Shown here: piece after piece, positions 54,490 to 62,315 of the stretch
Layout: the number at the start of each line of letters is the position of its first letter
Position numbering within the stretch: the first letter of the stretch is position 1
Virus record (IMG/VR): IMGVR_UViG_3300028837_001398
Coordinates: 1-64,000 of that record
Reading direction: 5' to 3' (one strand)
DNA: 64,000 nt
Origin: a virus
Position numbers and translations under genes: made by a program
Notes under the pieces: generated by a model
The model's input: only the letters and a program-made list of their open reading frames with translations
Database searches by the model: none
What the model was told of the DNA's origin: nothing

Positions 54490-56024
54490 CACGCCTCAAT
54501 CCCTAGTCTCTGCTGCGCCGTCGCCCGCCGGATTCGCTCCTCGCCAAGGGTCACATAATCTGGATTCAGCTCGCACCCCGCCCAGCGCCGGCCGAACTTG
54601 TGCGCGGCGAGAGCTACGGTCCCGCTACCCATGAAGGGGTCTATCACGAGGCCCGGCTCGGCACCACGGCCGCCGCAGTCGCAGGTGGGGAGGAAGCCGA
54701 GAGTGCGCGTGTGGGCTGGTCTTACCATTGTGCCAGAGCTGGCGGTTCTATTGCCTGCCCGCTCGCCCCAATCGGTCCGCTTGATAACCATGCTTTCCCG
54801 CTCCACCTCCCTCACCCACGGAGTCCCGCACTCAGCGCAGACCTTATGCGGACAGCCAGCCTGAATCATGGGGGCGACTAACCGTTCGGGGAAGGTCGCG
54901 AAGTGTGAGAGCCAGGAGTCAGACGCGCCACACCCAGCGCAGACACGCTTGCCCGTTGCCTTTGGTGGAACGCCATTGGACCCCTCTAGCTCCTTCCCCA
55001 CGAAGAATGCCTGGATTTCGAAGTCTGTCAGTGGCAGCCGCCTGAACTCCGAGGGCGAGTACACCCGCTTGCAGGCAGAACACATCTCCCACGCCATCGG
55101 CTGCGGGCTTATCGTCCACACGTTGCGGAGGTTGCGGCCGGCACCATGGAATGAATGGTCGTTTCCTTGAGTTGCTTGTGTACCTTTGCCGTCCCTATTC
55201 GCATTCGGGCCGAATGCGTGTGCCGACTTATCACCCAGCGTCGCGTGCGCCTCCCTCACCGCATCCCCGTCGTAGAAGTAGGTCGAGTTCTTCGTCAGCA
55301 GGTACACCATCTCATACGCGCTCGTCGGTCGGTCACGACACGATTCCGGCATGAGGCTGCCCGAGTAGGTGTCGCAGAAGGAGACGCCCTTGGCCCAGAC
55401 GATTGCAGAACGCAGATACCAGCCGTCCAGGTACTGCGAGGTCATGGCCCACTTTCGCAGCATGAACTCAGCCATCTCGACCATCTGCCAATCCTGCTTC
55501 TCGCGCGCCTCCTTCAGCAGGTCTGCCGCGTCCATGATGGCGCTGCCGGGTACCACCGCGAAACCCTGGAGGCCGAATGCGAGTCGCCAGGGCATTCCGC
55601 ACAGGTCCTTGGGCTTGAGGCTCTCGACCGCGCCATGTCGCCCCCTGCCATTTCGATTCTGCCGCTGATAGCCGTCGGTGCCGATGGTGTCGCCCGCACC
55701 GCCAAAGCGATGGTGTGACTGCGATATGCCGGGGTTCACTTCGTTACTGTGCGGCCCCCCGCTCCCCGCATACGAGTCCCCGATATTCAGCCAGAGCGTG
55801 CCGTCCTCCCGCAACACGCGCCGCAGATCACGGAACACCTCGACCATGTGCTCGATGTACAACTCCGGCGTGGGTTCGAGGCCGAGCTGACCATCCATGC
55901 CATAATCCCTGAGCGACCAGTACGGCGGCGAGGTTATCGCACAGTGAACGGACTCGTCGGGCAGACCCGCAAGCCACTCTCGCACGTCGCCCTGGTAGAT
56001 TCGGTCAACCGCCAACTGTGCCAC
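54489..56024 (-). CDS. DNA N4/N6 methyltransferase (SPPY type)
   Basis: A 511-residue enzyme. Motif IV S-P-P-Y lies at about 32-35 (A-I-T-S-P-P-Y-W-S-L). Motif I is D-P-F-M-G-S-G-T-V near 466-474, followed by R-R-W-A-G-C-E-L-N. S-P-P-Y favours an N4-cytosine product, though N6-adenine cannot be excluded. Two zinc-like cysteine sets lie in the recognition part (C-S-A-C near 315, then C-A-G-C, and C-A-E-C near 400). No nuclease partner is adjacent. It differs from the DPPY enzyme at 44.4 kb, so the phage carries two targets. Confidence 0.92.
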   Translation of the reverse strand: MAQLAVDRIYQGDVREWLAGLPDESVHCAITSPPYWSLRDYGMDGQLGLEPTPELYIEHMVEVFRDLRRVLREDGTLWLNIGDSYAGSGGPHSNEVNPGISQSHHRFGGAGDTIGTDGYQRQNRNGRGRHGAVESLKPKDLCGMPWRLAFGLQGFAVVPGSAIMDAADLLKEAREKQDWQMVEMAEFMLRKWAMTSQYLDGWYLRSAIVWAKGVSFCDTYSGSLMPESCRDRPTSAYEMVYLLTKNSTYFYDGDAVREAHATLGDKSAHAFGPNANRDGKGTQATQGNDHSFHGAGRNLRNVWTISPQPMAWEMCSACKRVYSPSEFRRLPLTDFEIQAFFVGKELEGSNGVPPKATGKRVCAGCGASDSWLSHFATFPERLVAPMIQAGCPHKVCAECGTPWVREVERESMVIKRTDWGERAGNRTASSGTMVRPAHTRTLGFLPTCDCGGRGAEPGLVIDPFMGSGTVALAAHKFGRRWAGCELNPDYVTLGEERIRRATAQQRLGIEA

Positions 56025-56446
56025 TACTGCCCCTCCCCTTCCTCGCCCAAGCCCGGAGTTCCTGAGCGGCCAGCGCCCTCCTCCTTCACCACACCCACCG
56101 CATCATCTTCCCCTTTCGCCTCCTTCACCGCCGCGTCATGTACCCGCAGGGCCTGACAGCAGGTACAACTACAGTATTGACCGTGGAGCTTCCCTCTTGC
56201 CCCCGGTCCCCCCCAAGCACCCGCGCTCAGATACCGCTGTGAGAGGCGCAAGGGAAGGGCTAGACCCTCAGCATCCCGCCGCCACTTGTCCCGCTCCGCC
56301 TCCGCAGCCCCCTTTGCGGCGCACTGGTAGCGCCAGCACCTGTCAGGCGGCCAGTCCTCACACCGTGCCCCATTCTGCAGAGCGCAGAGTATTGGCCGTG
56401 TCCCGTACTCGCCCTTTATTTGCGTACCATACCGACACTTACTCAT
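56024..56446 (-). CDS. Cysteine-rich small protein
   Basis: About 140 residues from the ATG at 56446; an ATG three codons upstream is also possible. It has about nine cysteines, including C-R-Y-G, C-E-D-W-P-P-D-R-C-W-R-Y-Q-C and Y-C-S-C-T-C-C, so metal binding is likely. The tail is acidic and Gly/Glu-rich. Function unknown. Confidence 0.55.
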   Translation of the reverse strand: MSKCRYGTQIKGEYGTRPILCALQNGARCEDWPPDRCWRYQCAAKGAAEAERDKWRRDAEGLALPLRLSQRYLSAGAWGGPGARGKLHGQYCSCTCCQALRVHDAAVKEAKGEDDAVGVVKEEGAGRSGTPGLGEEGEGQ

Positions 56447-56798
56447 CGCTCTCATCCTCCGGCCGTGCGGCATCGCGTGGCTTCAGTACCACGACGACCA
56501 CCTGAGAACCCTCGCTGTCGTATCCGAGGGTCCCCCTGATAACATCCACGAGCAGGTCGCCAAGTGGCTCTGGTTGGCCTGCGCGGTCGGGCGACCGTCG
56601 CTTATTCCAACGACCACCCTCGCCATAGAATTCCGTGCCGGCTCGCCGGTTGCCCCACCCAAGGACGCCCCAGAACACGGACTCGCCCCCCTCGATCTTA
56701 CCATGCAGGGCGGCCATGATCTCTCTAGTCCGGCGGTTCGGCTCATGCAGCGGGTAGCCCGAGTCCTTTACTTCCTCACGATAGTCACGACTTGGCAT
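56439..56798 (-). CDS. Hypothetical protein
   Basis: A 119-residue soluble protein with an N-terminal charged helix, a W-G-V-L-G-W-G-N-R-R middle and a beta strand (Q-V-V-V-V-V-L-K-P) before an acidic tail. No family recognised. It is one of a run of small co-oriented accessory genes with short overlaps. Confidence 0.55.
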   Translation of the reverse strand: MPSRDYREEVKDSGYPLHEPNRRTREIMAALHGKIEGGESVFWGVLGWGNRRAGTEFYGEGGRWNKRRSPDRAGQPEPLGDLLVDVIRGTLGYDSEGSQVVVVVLKPRDAARPEDESDE

Positions 56799-57084
56799 CG
56801 CTCTCTCCCTTGGGCAGCCCCGCCAGGGCGTCGGCGCAGCTTCGATTAATTCTCAGAACCCTATCTATGGCTACCTTGGCTATGTCTTCCGCACTGAATA
56901 CCCTCTCCATTGCGCTTGTGACGCTGTAGGTCAACATCACCGCCTCCACCAACGCGGGGACCGGGCAGGAGGCGCAGTGAATTGGCGCAACCCACATACC
57001 TGGGCCCACCCCACAGTATCGAAGTTCATGCTTTGTCGGTTCGCTCCCGAACACACACGGCCGCCACTCTGTCTTCTCAGCCAT
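56785..57084 (-). CDS. Small Cys-containing hypothetical protein
   Basis: A 99-residue protein from ATG 57084. Cysteines at R-P-C-V-F, R-Y-C-G and I-H-C-A-S-C could bind a metal. A helix follows (E-D-I-A-K-V-A-I-D-R-V-L-R-I). Overlaps both neighbours slightly. No family recognised. Confidence 0.5.
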   Translation of the reverse strand: MAEKTEWRPCVFGSEPTKHELRYCGVGPGMWVAPIHCASCPVPALVEAVMLTYSVTSAMERVFSAEDIAKVAIDRVLRINRSCADALAGLPKGESDAKS

Positions 57085-57337
57085 GTTTCTCCTCTCCCTT
57101 CGGCAGCATCGCGAAGGCTGCCTTGAGTAACGCTCGCACAGGATCGCCAATGCCATCACCGTCCAGCCCGCGCCACTCATCTGCCGCCTTCACCGCCTCG
57201 ACGAACGCGGCCACCGTCTCCTGCGGCAATATGAAGTCCTCGCCGTGGACACGGCAGCCCCTTGCGGGATGATCCCGCCCCGCGCCCTTGACATAGCCTT
57301 CCACCAGTTTCTTCCGGCACCAACATGTCTTAATCAT
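57077..57337 (-). CDS. Small hypothetical protein
   Basis: An 86-residue protein from ATG 57337, two bases after the upstream stop. The start M-I-K-T-C-W-C-R-K-K and C-R-V-H-G may form a small metal site; a long helix follows (V-A-A-F-V-E-A-V-K-A-A-D). Its end L-P-K-G-E resembles the end of the next gene product (L-P-K-G-E-S), hinting at partial duplication. Confidence 0.5.
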   Translation of the reverse strand: MIKTCWCRKKLVEGYVKGAGRDHPARGCRVHGEDFILPQETVAAFVEAVKAADEWRGLDGDGIGDPVRALLKAAFAMLPKGEEKHG

Positions 57338-57339
57338 CC

Positions 57340-57666
57340 TCAACCTCCCTCGGCAGGACTGACATACCGATTGCCAGCCCAATCCCGTCCAGAGCGCCAT
57401 CCCGGATTCGGTGAACCATCCGGCATTCGGAAACGCACCTCAGCAAAGCGGTGCCAGTCGTGCCAATGGAACGCAATGTCCCAGCTATCAGGGTTCCCTG
57501 CCCACTCACAGAGGACAGTCCAGAGCCGCGGCAGGTCCTCGGCGTTGCAGTCGATCTGAATCAGCATCTCGTGTTCGCACGAACAGGTGGTATTGAACCC
57601 CTCGTTACGGAGATACCTTACCGCCTCACGCACCCACGGCTCTATGTTGTCATACCAGTCAGCCAT
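57340..57666 (-). CDS. Small acidic/aromatic hypothetical protein
   Basis: A 108-residue protein. It begins with an amphipathic helix (P-W-V-R-E-A-V-R-Y-L-R-N-E-G-F), then short strands with C-S-C-E-H and a Trp/His-rich middle (F-H-W-H-D-W-H). It resembles small alpha/beta phage accessory proteins, but no family was recognised. Confidence 0.5.
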   Translation of the reverse strand: MADWYDNIEPWVREAVRYLRNEGFNTTCSCEHEMLIQIDCNAEDLPRLWTVLCEWAGNPDSWDIAFHWHDWHRFAEVRFRMPDGSPNPGWRSGRDWAGNRYVSPAEGG

Positions 57667-57678
57667 CCTCAGCCTCCT

Positions 57679-57855
57679 TCACTTGGTCGCACGCGCATAC
57701 ATCCGCAACGCCCGCCGAATCGCCGCCTCAAGCTCTCGCCTCGTCATGGGTAGGGTCCCGTGATTGCACACACAATCGATCCATTGCAGGGCCTGCTCGG
57801 CAACAGCCTCCAGTTCCTCCGCAGCCTCTTTGAGCGTCGGCTTCCTACGTGCCAT
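57679..57855 (-). CDS. Small helical protein
   Basis: A 58-residue protein from ATG 57855. Almost entirely helical (E-A-A-E-E-L-E-A-V-A-E-Q-A-L, then R-R-E-L-E-A-A-I-R-R-A-L), with one C-V-C. Overlaps the upstream membrane-protein gene by 11 bp. No family recognised. Confidence 0.45.
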   Translation of the reverse strand: MARRKPTLKEAAEELEAVAEQALQWIDCVCNHGTLPMTRRELEAAIRRALRMYARATK

Positions 57856-58027
57856 CGTCAGCCTCCTCGCGCCTCCGCCTACGCGCACCCGCTACCTGGA
57901 CTAAGCACCAGATACAACATCCACAGCAGAACAATACAAGGCCGATGAAAAATACCTTGGCGACTTCCTCCTCTACGCTCTGCACGCCCCACAACCAAGA
58001 GAACGTCTCACCCAAAGTCACTATCAC
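57845..58027 (-). CDS. Small Cys-rich membrane protein
   Basis: A 60-residue protein with one hydrophobic segment (about residues 24-46) containing C-C-G-C-C-I-W-C, followed by a basic R-R-R-R-R tail. The cluster of cysteines inside a membrane span is unusual. Function unknown. Confidence 0.5.
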   Translation of the reverse strand: MIVTLGETFSWLWGVQSVEEEVAKVFFIGLVLFCCGCCIWCLVQVAGARRRRREEADDGT

Positions 58028-58092
58028 CCTCCACCCTTGAGCGGGATTGGCCTGTCTTCTAGGCTTTCTTCTTCATCCGGTGTCACCGGCAT
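58024..58092 (-). CDS. Very short ORF (22 residues)
   Basis: MPVTPDEEESLEDRP and on; its ATG lies 5 nt after the Gp37/Gp68-like gene stop, and its own stop overlaps the next ATG (ATGA). It may be a translated micro-ORF that keeps ribosomes coupled. Weak support. Confidence 0.35.
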   Translation of the reverse strand: MPVTPDEEESLEDRPIPLKGGG

Positions 58093-58096
58093 CGTT

Positions 58097-58933
58097 TCAT
58101 CCCATCCACGGCAGCGACGCCCGCCGTTCGCCCAGCCACGGCAGCACCGGGCAACCCTTGCGTAGCTCGCCACTACCGTCTTCGTCCGTGGCCATCTGCT
58201 TGACCATGACCGGCACGCCCGCAACGTCGCATTGCTGCACGAGCTCCCGAATCCAGGCGTGAGGCGTCGGCCGGCGCTGGGAACCGGACTCGCAGCCGAT
58301 GATGACGGCATCTATGGCAGGCGGTCCAGACCACAAGTAATCGGCGTATAATCCTTCGCCCTGCCGTAGGTCTACCGCCTCCAGCATCGGCTCTACGCTC
58401 AGGAACCTATGCGCGGCAGGCGTGTCGAGCACAATCGGTGCCTTCTCGTCGGCCTCTGCTTGATTCGAGACGGAGACGCCGAGCCAAAGATTGCCCCAGG
58501 CATTCGCGTTGCCCGTTGCATCCAGGCCTCCGTAGTGCTGAAAGAACTCGCGCTGCCTTTCTGGTCGCTTTGTCAGCAGTAGATAGGTGTGTTGTGGGGT
58601 TCTTCGCACTGTCGTGAGAACATCTGCGATGAAGTCTGTCGGGACCCCTTCGTGGAACAGATCCCCCATGCTCGGCACGAAGACAACCCGTGGCTTCCGC
58701 CAGTGTAGGGGCTGGTCGAGCCGGTCCTCGTGGCAGATCACGCGGGAGAAGGGGACGGGTAGTGTGGTGTAGCAGTCCGGTGTGCCCACGTGTTCCGTCC
58801 CCCCATGCGACTGCGGGAACCGCCGCGCCATGTCCGCGGCATAGCAGTGCAGGCACCCAGGACTGCACGGGGTACAGCCCGAGACGGGGTTCCAGGTTGA
58901 TTCCGTCCACTCGATTGTGGTCTTACTCGCCAT
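58097..58933 (-). CDS. Phage Gp37/Gp68 family protein (radical-SAM-like, DUF5131)
   Basis: A 278-residue protein. The start I-E-W-T-E-S-T-W-N-P-V-S-G-C-T-P-C-S-P-G-C-L-H-C-Y-A is the family signature, with three or four cysteines that probably hold an iron-sulfur cluster. P-S-M-G-D-L-F-H and L-L-L-T-K-R-P in the middle, L-S-V-E-P-M-L and G-C-E-S-G at about 170-215 are further family blocks. The family is widespread in phages and is thought to be a radical-SAM-type enzyme with an unknown substrate. Confidence 0.92.
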   Translation of the reverse strand: MASKTTIEWTESTWNPVSGCTPCSPGCLHCYAADMARRFPQSHGGTEHVGTPDCYTTLPVPFSRVICHEDRLDQPLHWRKPRVVFVPSMGDLFHEGVPTDFIADVLTTVRRTPQHTYLLLTKRPERQREFFQHYGGLDATGNANAWGNLWLGVSVSNQAEADEKAPIVLDTPAAHRFLSVEPMLEAVDLRQGEGLYADYLWSGPPAIDAVIIGCESGSQRRPTPHAWIRELVQQCDVAGVPVMVKQMATDEDGSGELRKGCPVLPWLGERRASLPWMG

Positions 58934-59156
58934 CGCTCACCTCGCTCAAGTCTAACCTACCGTCGCTCGCCATCTCACTCAGGGAATCCCCGACCCGGCC
59001 CGCGGCAACGCAGAGCTGGCGGTTTGCCCCATATGACGAGACCCGGTATCTCCCATCCTCGATCTCCAGCACTATAACGGCCTTCGAGCCGAACCGTTTG
59101 CACAGTTCGCGGGCCGCCATGATATGCGGATCGCGCCGCCAGTTCGGGTCAGCCAT
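58923..59156 (-). CDS. Small hypothetical protein
   Basis: A 77-residue protein with an N-terminal helix (I-M-A-A-R-E-L-C-K-R-F), strands (K-A-V-I-V-L-E-I-E-D-G-R-Y-R-V-S-S-Y) and an acidic tail (L-D-L-S-E-V-S-D-G-E). Overlaps the next gene by 11 bp. No family recognised. Confidence 0.5.
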   Translation of the reverse strand: MADPNWRRDPHIMAARELCKRFGSKAVIVLEIEDGRYRVSSYGANRQLCVAAGRVGDSLSEMASDGRLDLSEVSDGE

Positions 59157-59179
59157 GTCGCCTCACGCCCTCACCCTCC

Positions 59180-60028
59180 TCACGAGCTCACACCATGCGC
59201 GCGCATGGCCGGCAGCCGCTTCGTCGCTAGCATCGCGGCCGGCCGCGTCCACTTTCTCTGCAATGCCCGCCAATCCGGGCTATAGTCTATGTGCCTGTCC
59301 GCAGGCTGGTAGAGCATCGCGAATGGCAACGCGCCAGTGTCCAGTACCATCTGCAAGCGCGCTCCAGCAGCCTCGACACTATCGCGTCCGAATCCGCAGA
59401 GCACGAAGCACCTCACCTGCCGCAGGCCCAAGCCTGCCGCCCGCAGTCGCACGATCGCCGACTCAGTGTCCGCCCACTGGGTCTCTGCATCATAGGCAAC
59501 GAACAAATCCTCAATGGGCAGAGACCGAAGCTCCTCAATGCGAGTATCCGTCAGGCGTTCCGCCTCAATCCCTCCCGCGAACTTCACCCGCCTGCCCTGC
59601 GCCACGAGCATCGCGAAGACGGCCTCGATATGCCTATCAGAACATGCCAGCAGGTTGTTGTCCTGCACATCGTAACCGTCACGAATCGGCAGCTCTCGAA
59701 TGCCGCCCTCTCGCCGCCACGCCAGACACCACGGGCAGCGGTTCGGGCAGCCGCGGGAAGTGATTGTGTAGCCTGGTCGGAGGTAGCGGCCGGGTTCGAA
59801 CTCCTCGCCAATGTCGTCAAAAGCAGGCCCGCCTATGCGTACCTTCCCAGGATAGTACGCACCCCATGCCCGCTCCAGCCGTTTCGCCTCCGGTATGTCC
59901 CAAGTGAAGGTGACGCTTACATGCACTTCATCCGCCTCAGGCCGGAAGAGAGAAGGGTCTCCGACGAAGGCTAGCGCGTCTATTGGGGTTGCCTTCGTTC
60001 GGCGCGGGAATACCCGGAGAATCCTCAT
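59180..60028 (-). CDS. Radical SAM-like protein
   Basis: A 282-residue protein starting at the ATGA overlap. The motif S-R-G-C-P-N-R-C-P-W-C near 89-99 is a C-x3-C-x2-C iron-sulfur binding site. The rest follows a TIM-barrel-like alternation, with K-F-A-G-G-I-E-A-E-R-L near 155 and V-R-C-F-V-L-C-G-F near 210, typical of B12-type or phage radical-SAM enzymes. It has no recognised substrate partner. It may act with the Gp37/Gp68-like gene 1 kb downstream, both using iron-sulfur chemistry. Confidence 0.85.
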   Translation of the reverse strand: MRILRVFPRRTKATPIDALAFVGDPSLFRPEADEVHVSVTFTWDIPEAKRLERAWGAYYPGKVRIGGPAFDDIGEEFEPGRYLRPGYTITSRGCPNRCPWCLAWRREGGIRELPIRDGYDVQDNNLLACSDRHIEAVFAMLVAQGRRVKFAGGIEAERLTDTRIEELRSLPIEDLFVAYDAETQWADTESAIVRLRAAGLGLRQVRCFVLCGFGRDSVEAAGARLQMVLDTGALPFAMLYQPADRHIDYSPDWRALQRKWTRPAAMLATKRLPAMRAHGVSS

Positions 60029-60408
60029 GCCCTCGCCCTCATCTCCCGCTGCATCTCCTCCCACCGCGGAACCGCCGCGAGGAAGATCGCGCAGGCATCT
60101 CTCACATGCTCACCCTTCTCCCCGTCGAGCTCCCGCAGTTCCTCCCGGCTCAGAATCTCCGCGAAGCTGGATCGCAGCACCGCCCACGCTAACGCCGGTG
60201 CTTGCCCGTGCTGGCCGGGTACCTGGATCGTCACCTCCGGCGGGTGAGGACAGCTACCCGCCACCATACAAATCCCCCCCCCCATCCAGGACTGCGAGAC
60301 GCCGACATGGCGCCGCCCTATCACGCTGATCGGCATAGCCACGCGCGTCGCGCCCATCACCGCCTTACAGACTTGCGCTCGGGCCTCGTCTCGTGTCATC
60401 TCACTCAT
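60025..60408 (-). CDS. Hypothetical protein
   Basis: A 127-residue protein. The N-terminal helix (E-A-R-A-Q-V-C-K-A-V-M) is followed by G-I-C-M-V-A-G-S-C-P-H-P and a helical second half (W-A-V-L-R-S-S-F-A-E-I-L). Coupled to the radical-SAM gene by an ATGA overlap. No family recognised. Confidence 0.5.
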   Translation of the reverse strand: MSEMTRDEARAQVCKAVMGATRVAMPISVIGRRHVGVSQSWMGGGICMVAGSCPHPPEVTIQVPGQHGQAPALAWAVLRSSFAEILSREELRELDGEKGEHVRDACAIFLAAVPRWEEMQREMRARA

Positions 60409-60411
60409 CGC

Positions 60412-60711
60412 TCACCTCTCCGCCGCCCGCGCAGAGTCCCACATCAACTCCGTCTCATCTGCTAGGCACCCAAACTCATCCAACCACTCTTCAGCAACTA
60501 TCGCCTCGGCTTCCGCGGCATCTGTCGCCGATACCTCGAAGACCTTGTAGCCGCTCACCGGCACCCTGACCACAAAGACGCGTTCCTTGGCCTGTTCCTC
60601 TTCGTAGAGTTCACACTCCTTCTCATATCTCCGCAGCGCCAGGAACTGCTTCCGACTGTTGCCGTCTAGCCTGCCGCGCAGAATCTCTGGAATCGGTGGC
60701 CGACCGCTCAT
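60412..60711 (-). CDS. Small acidic protein
   Basis: A 99-residue protein from the ATG overlapping the upstream stop (ATGA). Charged helix (K-E-C-E-L-Y-E-E-E-Q-A-K-E), then a strand-helix unit V-F-V-V-R-V-P-V-S-G-Y-K-V-F-E-V-S-A-T-D-A-A-E-A-E-A. The V-x-V-x-A-x-x-x-x-E-A pattern occurs in small phage proteins of unknown role. Confidence 0.5.
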   Translation of the reverse strand: MSGRPPIPEILRGRLDGNSRKQFLALRRYEKECELYEEEQAKERVFVVRVPVSGYKVFEVSATDAAEAEAIVAEEWLDEFGCLADETELMWDSARAAER

Positions 60712-61325
60712 GTCGCCCCCCTGATTTTCTCCGCCGCATATCGCCAAAGCACAATGTCTACGACGGGTACTGGGTCACCGGTCAGGTTGCTTATACGTTC
60801 ACAGAACTCTTGCACATCCAAGTATCCGTGTTCAAATGCCATGCCTACTAGATGTCGATCTGGCTTCGCGATGGGGGCGCCGAGGTTCTTAGCGAGATGA
60901 AACATCGTTACTTCCCCAATCATGGGAAAGGATAGCAGGCGCCGCGGCATTTTATCTCTGAGCGATATCTTCAGTTGCGCCCAGCCAAGCATGTCAACCA
61001 TCGCCGCGCCAGCGATGATAGCATCCACCTTTCGGCGATTCCCGAAGACCTCAAGTGCTTTCTGCCGACACTCGGCCGCGTGTTCTGTGATCTGTCGCGC
61101 CGAGTCCCACCCACAGAATGCCGCAGAGATAGCGGGGAACTTCCCCCGAATCACCTTCTCCCGGAAGCCAGAACAGAGTATCACCCATGCAAGTTCCCGA
61201 AGGAAGTCGCTCTCGGTAATCGCCGCAAAATCCCGCGTCGCCTGCCATTGGGCCTCCCAGCCGTAACCGGCCGCGACGACGCGTTGCTTCGCCTCCAAGT
61301 AGAATGCCCGTAGATCAGCACTCAC
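60708..61325 (-). CDS. HhH-GPD-like DNA glycosylase superfamily protein
   Basis: A 205-residue protein starting at GTG in a GTGA overlap. The helical core fits base-excision glycosylases: F-L-R-E-L-A-W-V-I-L-C-S-G-F near 41-54, then the helix-hairpin-helix L-L-S-F-P-M-I-G-E-V-T-M-F-H-L-A-K near 135-150 and the catalytic-type Asp in I-A-K-P-D-R-H-L near 156-163. Such enzymes excise damaged or odd bases. In a phage with its own DNA modification genes it may remove an undesired base or be aimed at host DNA. Substrate unknown. Confidence 0.7.
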   Translation of the reverse strand: MSADLRAFYLEAKQRVVAAGYGWEAQWQATRDFAAITESDFLRELAWVILCSGFREKVIRGKFPAISAAFCGWDSARQITEHAAECRQKALEVFGNRRKVDAIIAGAAMVDMLGWAQLKISLRDKMPRRLLSFPMIGEVTMFHLAKNLGAPIAKPDRHLVGMAFEHGYLDVQEFCERISNLTGDPVPVVDIVLWRYAAEKIRGAT

Positions 61326-61552
61326 TTCGCCCCCCGAATCCTCGCCACCGCACGGCAGAGGGCGCGCCACAGCCGCCCCCACCAGGACGGTCGTTTATAG
61401 AACTCATCGCTTATGACGCATACCCTTGGACCCTTCCCCAGCACCCACTCGGTGTGAGAAACCCACCAGCCGGTTCGCGCCATGCGTTCTGCCAGCGCGT
61501 CGAGTCTTTTCTCGGTGTTAATCTCAAGCTCACGCCAGCTCAGCCATGTCAT
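61322..61552 (-). CDS. Small Trp/Arg-rich protein
   Basis: A 76-residue protein with ATGA overlap to the DUF4326 gene. Two helices (E-K-R-L-D-A-L-A-E-R-M, and W-G-R-L-W-R-A-L-C-R-A-V-A-R) flank a short strand. The C-terminal helix is basic and amphipathic and could touch a membrane or nucleic acid. No family recognised. Confidence 0.5.
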   Translation of the reverse strand: MTWLSWRELEINTEKRLDALAERMARTGWWVSHTEWVLGKGPRVCVISDEFYKRPSWWGRLWRALCRAVARIRGAK

Positions 61553-61956
61553 GTCGCTGCCTCCAGTACTGCTTTGATAACGTCACCGTGGCAGGGCTTC
61601 GGGGCGCACCAGCACACGAGAGTTAGCTTGCCGTGCTTCTCGTGAAGGGCACGGAGGCGGGCGAGTTCTATCCTCATTCCGGGGATAGCGCCGTCCGTCT
61701 TATAGCCAGAGACCGCCAGTTCCAGATCACCCCTATATGCAGCCAGCACCTCATCTCGGGATGCCTTCTCGACCTCTCGGAGATACCGCGCACCGTTCCT
61801 GAGTTCTGGTACGAAACAGTGCCGGCCAACGCGGTGCGGATTCGCCAACCGACTCGCCTTCAGTCCCTTGCGTGGAGCCGCCCGCCCCACGTAGACATAC
61901 CACTCCGGCCACTCGCTCGGAGGTCCAAGGTCGCGGGCGTTGGCTATTTCGATCAC
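61549..61956 (-). CDS. DUF4326 family protein
   Basis: A 135-residue protein with the family blocks Y-V-G-R, S-R-L-A-N-P-H, then L-A-A-Y-R-G-D-L and, near the end, G-K-L-T-L-V-C-W-C-A-P-K-P-C-H-G-D-V-I. The C-W-C-x3-P-C-H-G signature is diagnostic. The family is common in phages and has no settled function; the Cys/His end suggests metal binding or nuclease-like chemistry. It overlaps its neighbours by 4 bp. Confidence 0.9.
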   Translation of the reverse strand: MIEIANARDLGPPSEWPEWYVYVGRAAPRKGLKASRLANPHRVGRHCFVPELRNGARYLREVEKASRDEVLAAYRGDLELAVSGYKTDGAIPGMRIELARLRALHEKHGKLTLVCWCAPKPCHGDVIKAVLEAAT

Positions 61957-62315
61957 TGCTGCGCCTCCAGTTCCTTGAACTTGGCGAGGGCGGCATCCAG
62001 CATCTCGCTAGCCTGTTGTGATACCATCCACGGACCGCCATCCTCGAACAGACATATATCGTCCTTGATTTCCTTGAGCGCATCCCCCAACGCCCTGACA
62101 TCCTTCCAGTCCACCACTCGCTCCGGCGGGTTCTCGGGATTGAGGTGGAGGGCGACGAGGGCGGCGCGGGCTAGCTCTTTCCATCTTCGCTGGGACTGAT
62201 CTCCAGTCTGATCCCACGCGCTATGCGATTCAGTGACTGTCTGTACATTGCCGGGTTGGGCTTGGGAATTGACTACAAACATCGCCTCCGCCAGCGCATC
62301 TACCCTGTCACTCAC
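61953..62315 (-). CDS. Small protein, tandem paralogue 1
   Basis: A 120-residue protein. The opening M-S-D-R-V-D-A-L-A-E-A, the middle V-V-D-W-K-D-V-R-A-L-G-D-A-L-K and the end A-L-A-K-F-K-E-L-E-A-Q match the neighbour at 62308-62709. It lacks that neighbour's zinc insert. Function unknown; the pair looks like a tandem duplication. Confidence 0.65.
   Translation of the reverse strand: MSDRVDALAEAMFVVNSQAQPGNVQTVTESHSAWDQTGDQSQRRWKELARAALVALHLNPENPPERVVDWKDVRALGDALKEIKDDICLFEDGGPWMVSQQASEMLDAALAKFKELEAQQ

Noticed and set aside
53906-54499. Alternative 197-codon frame overlapping the exported protein
   Set aside because: Arg/Gly-rich shadow; the other frame has a signal peptide and a stop/start overlap with the methyltransferase gene.
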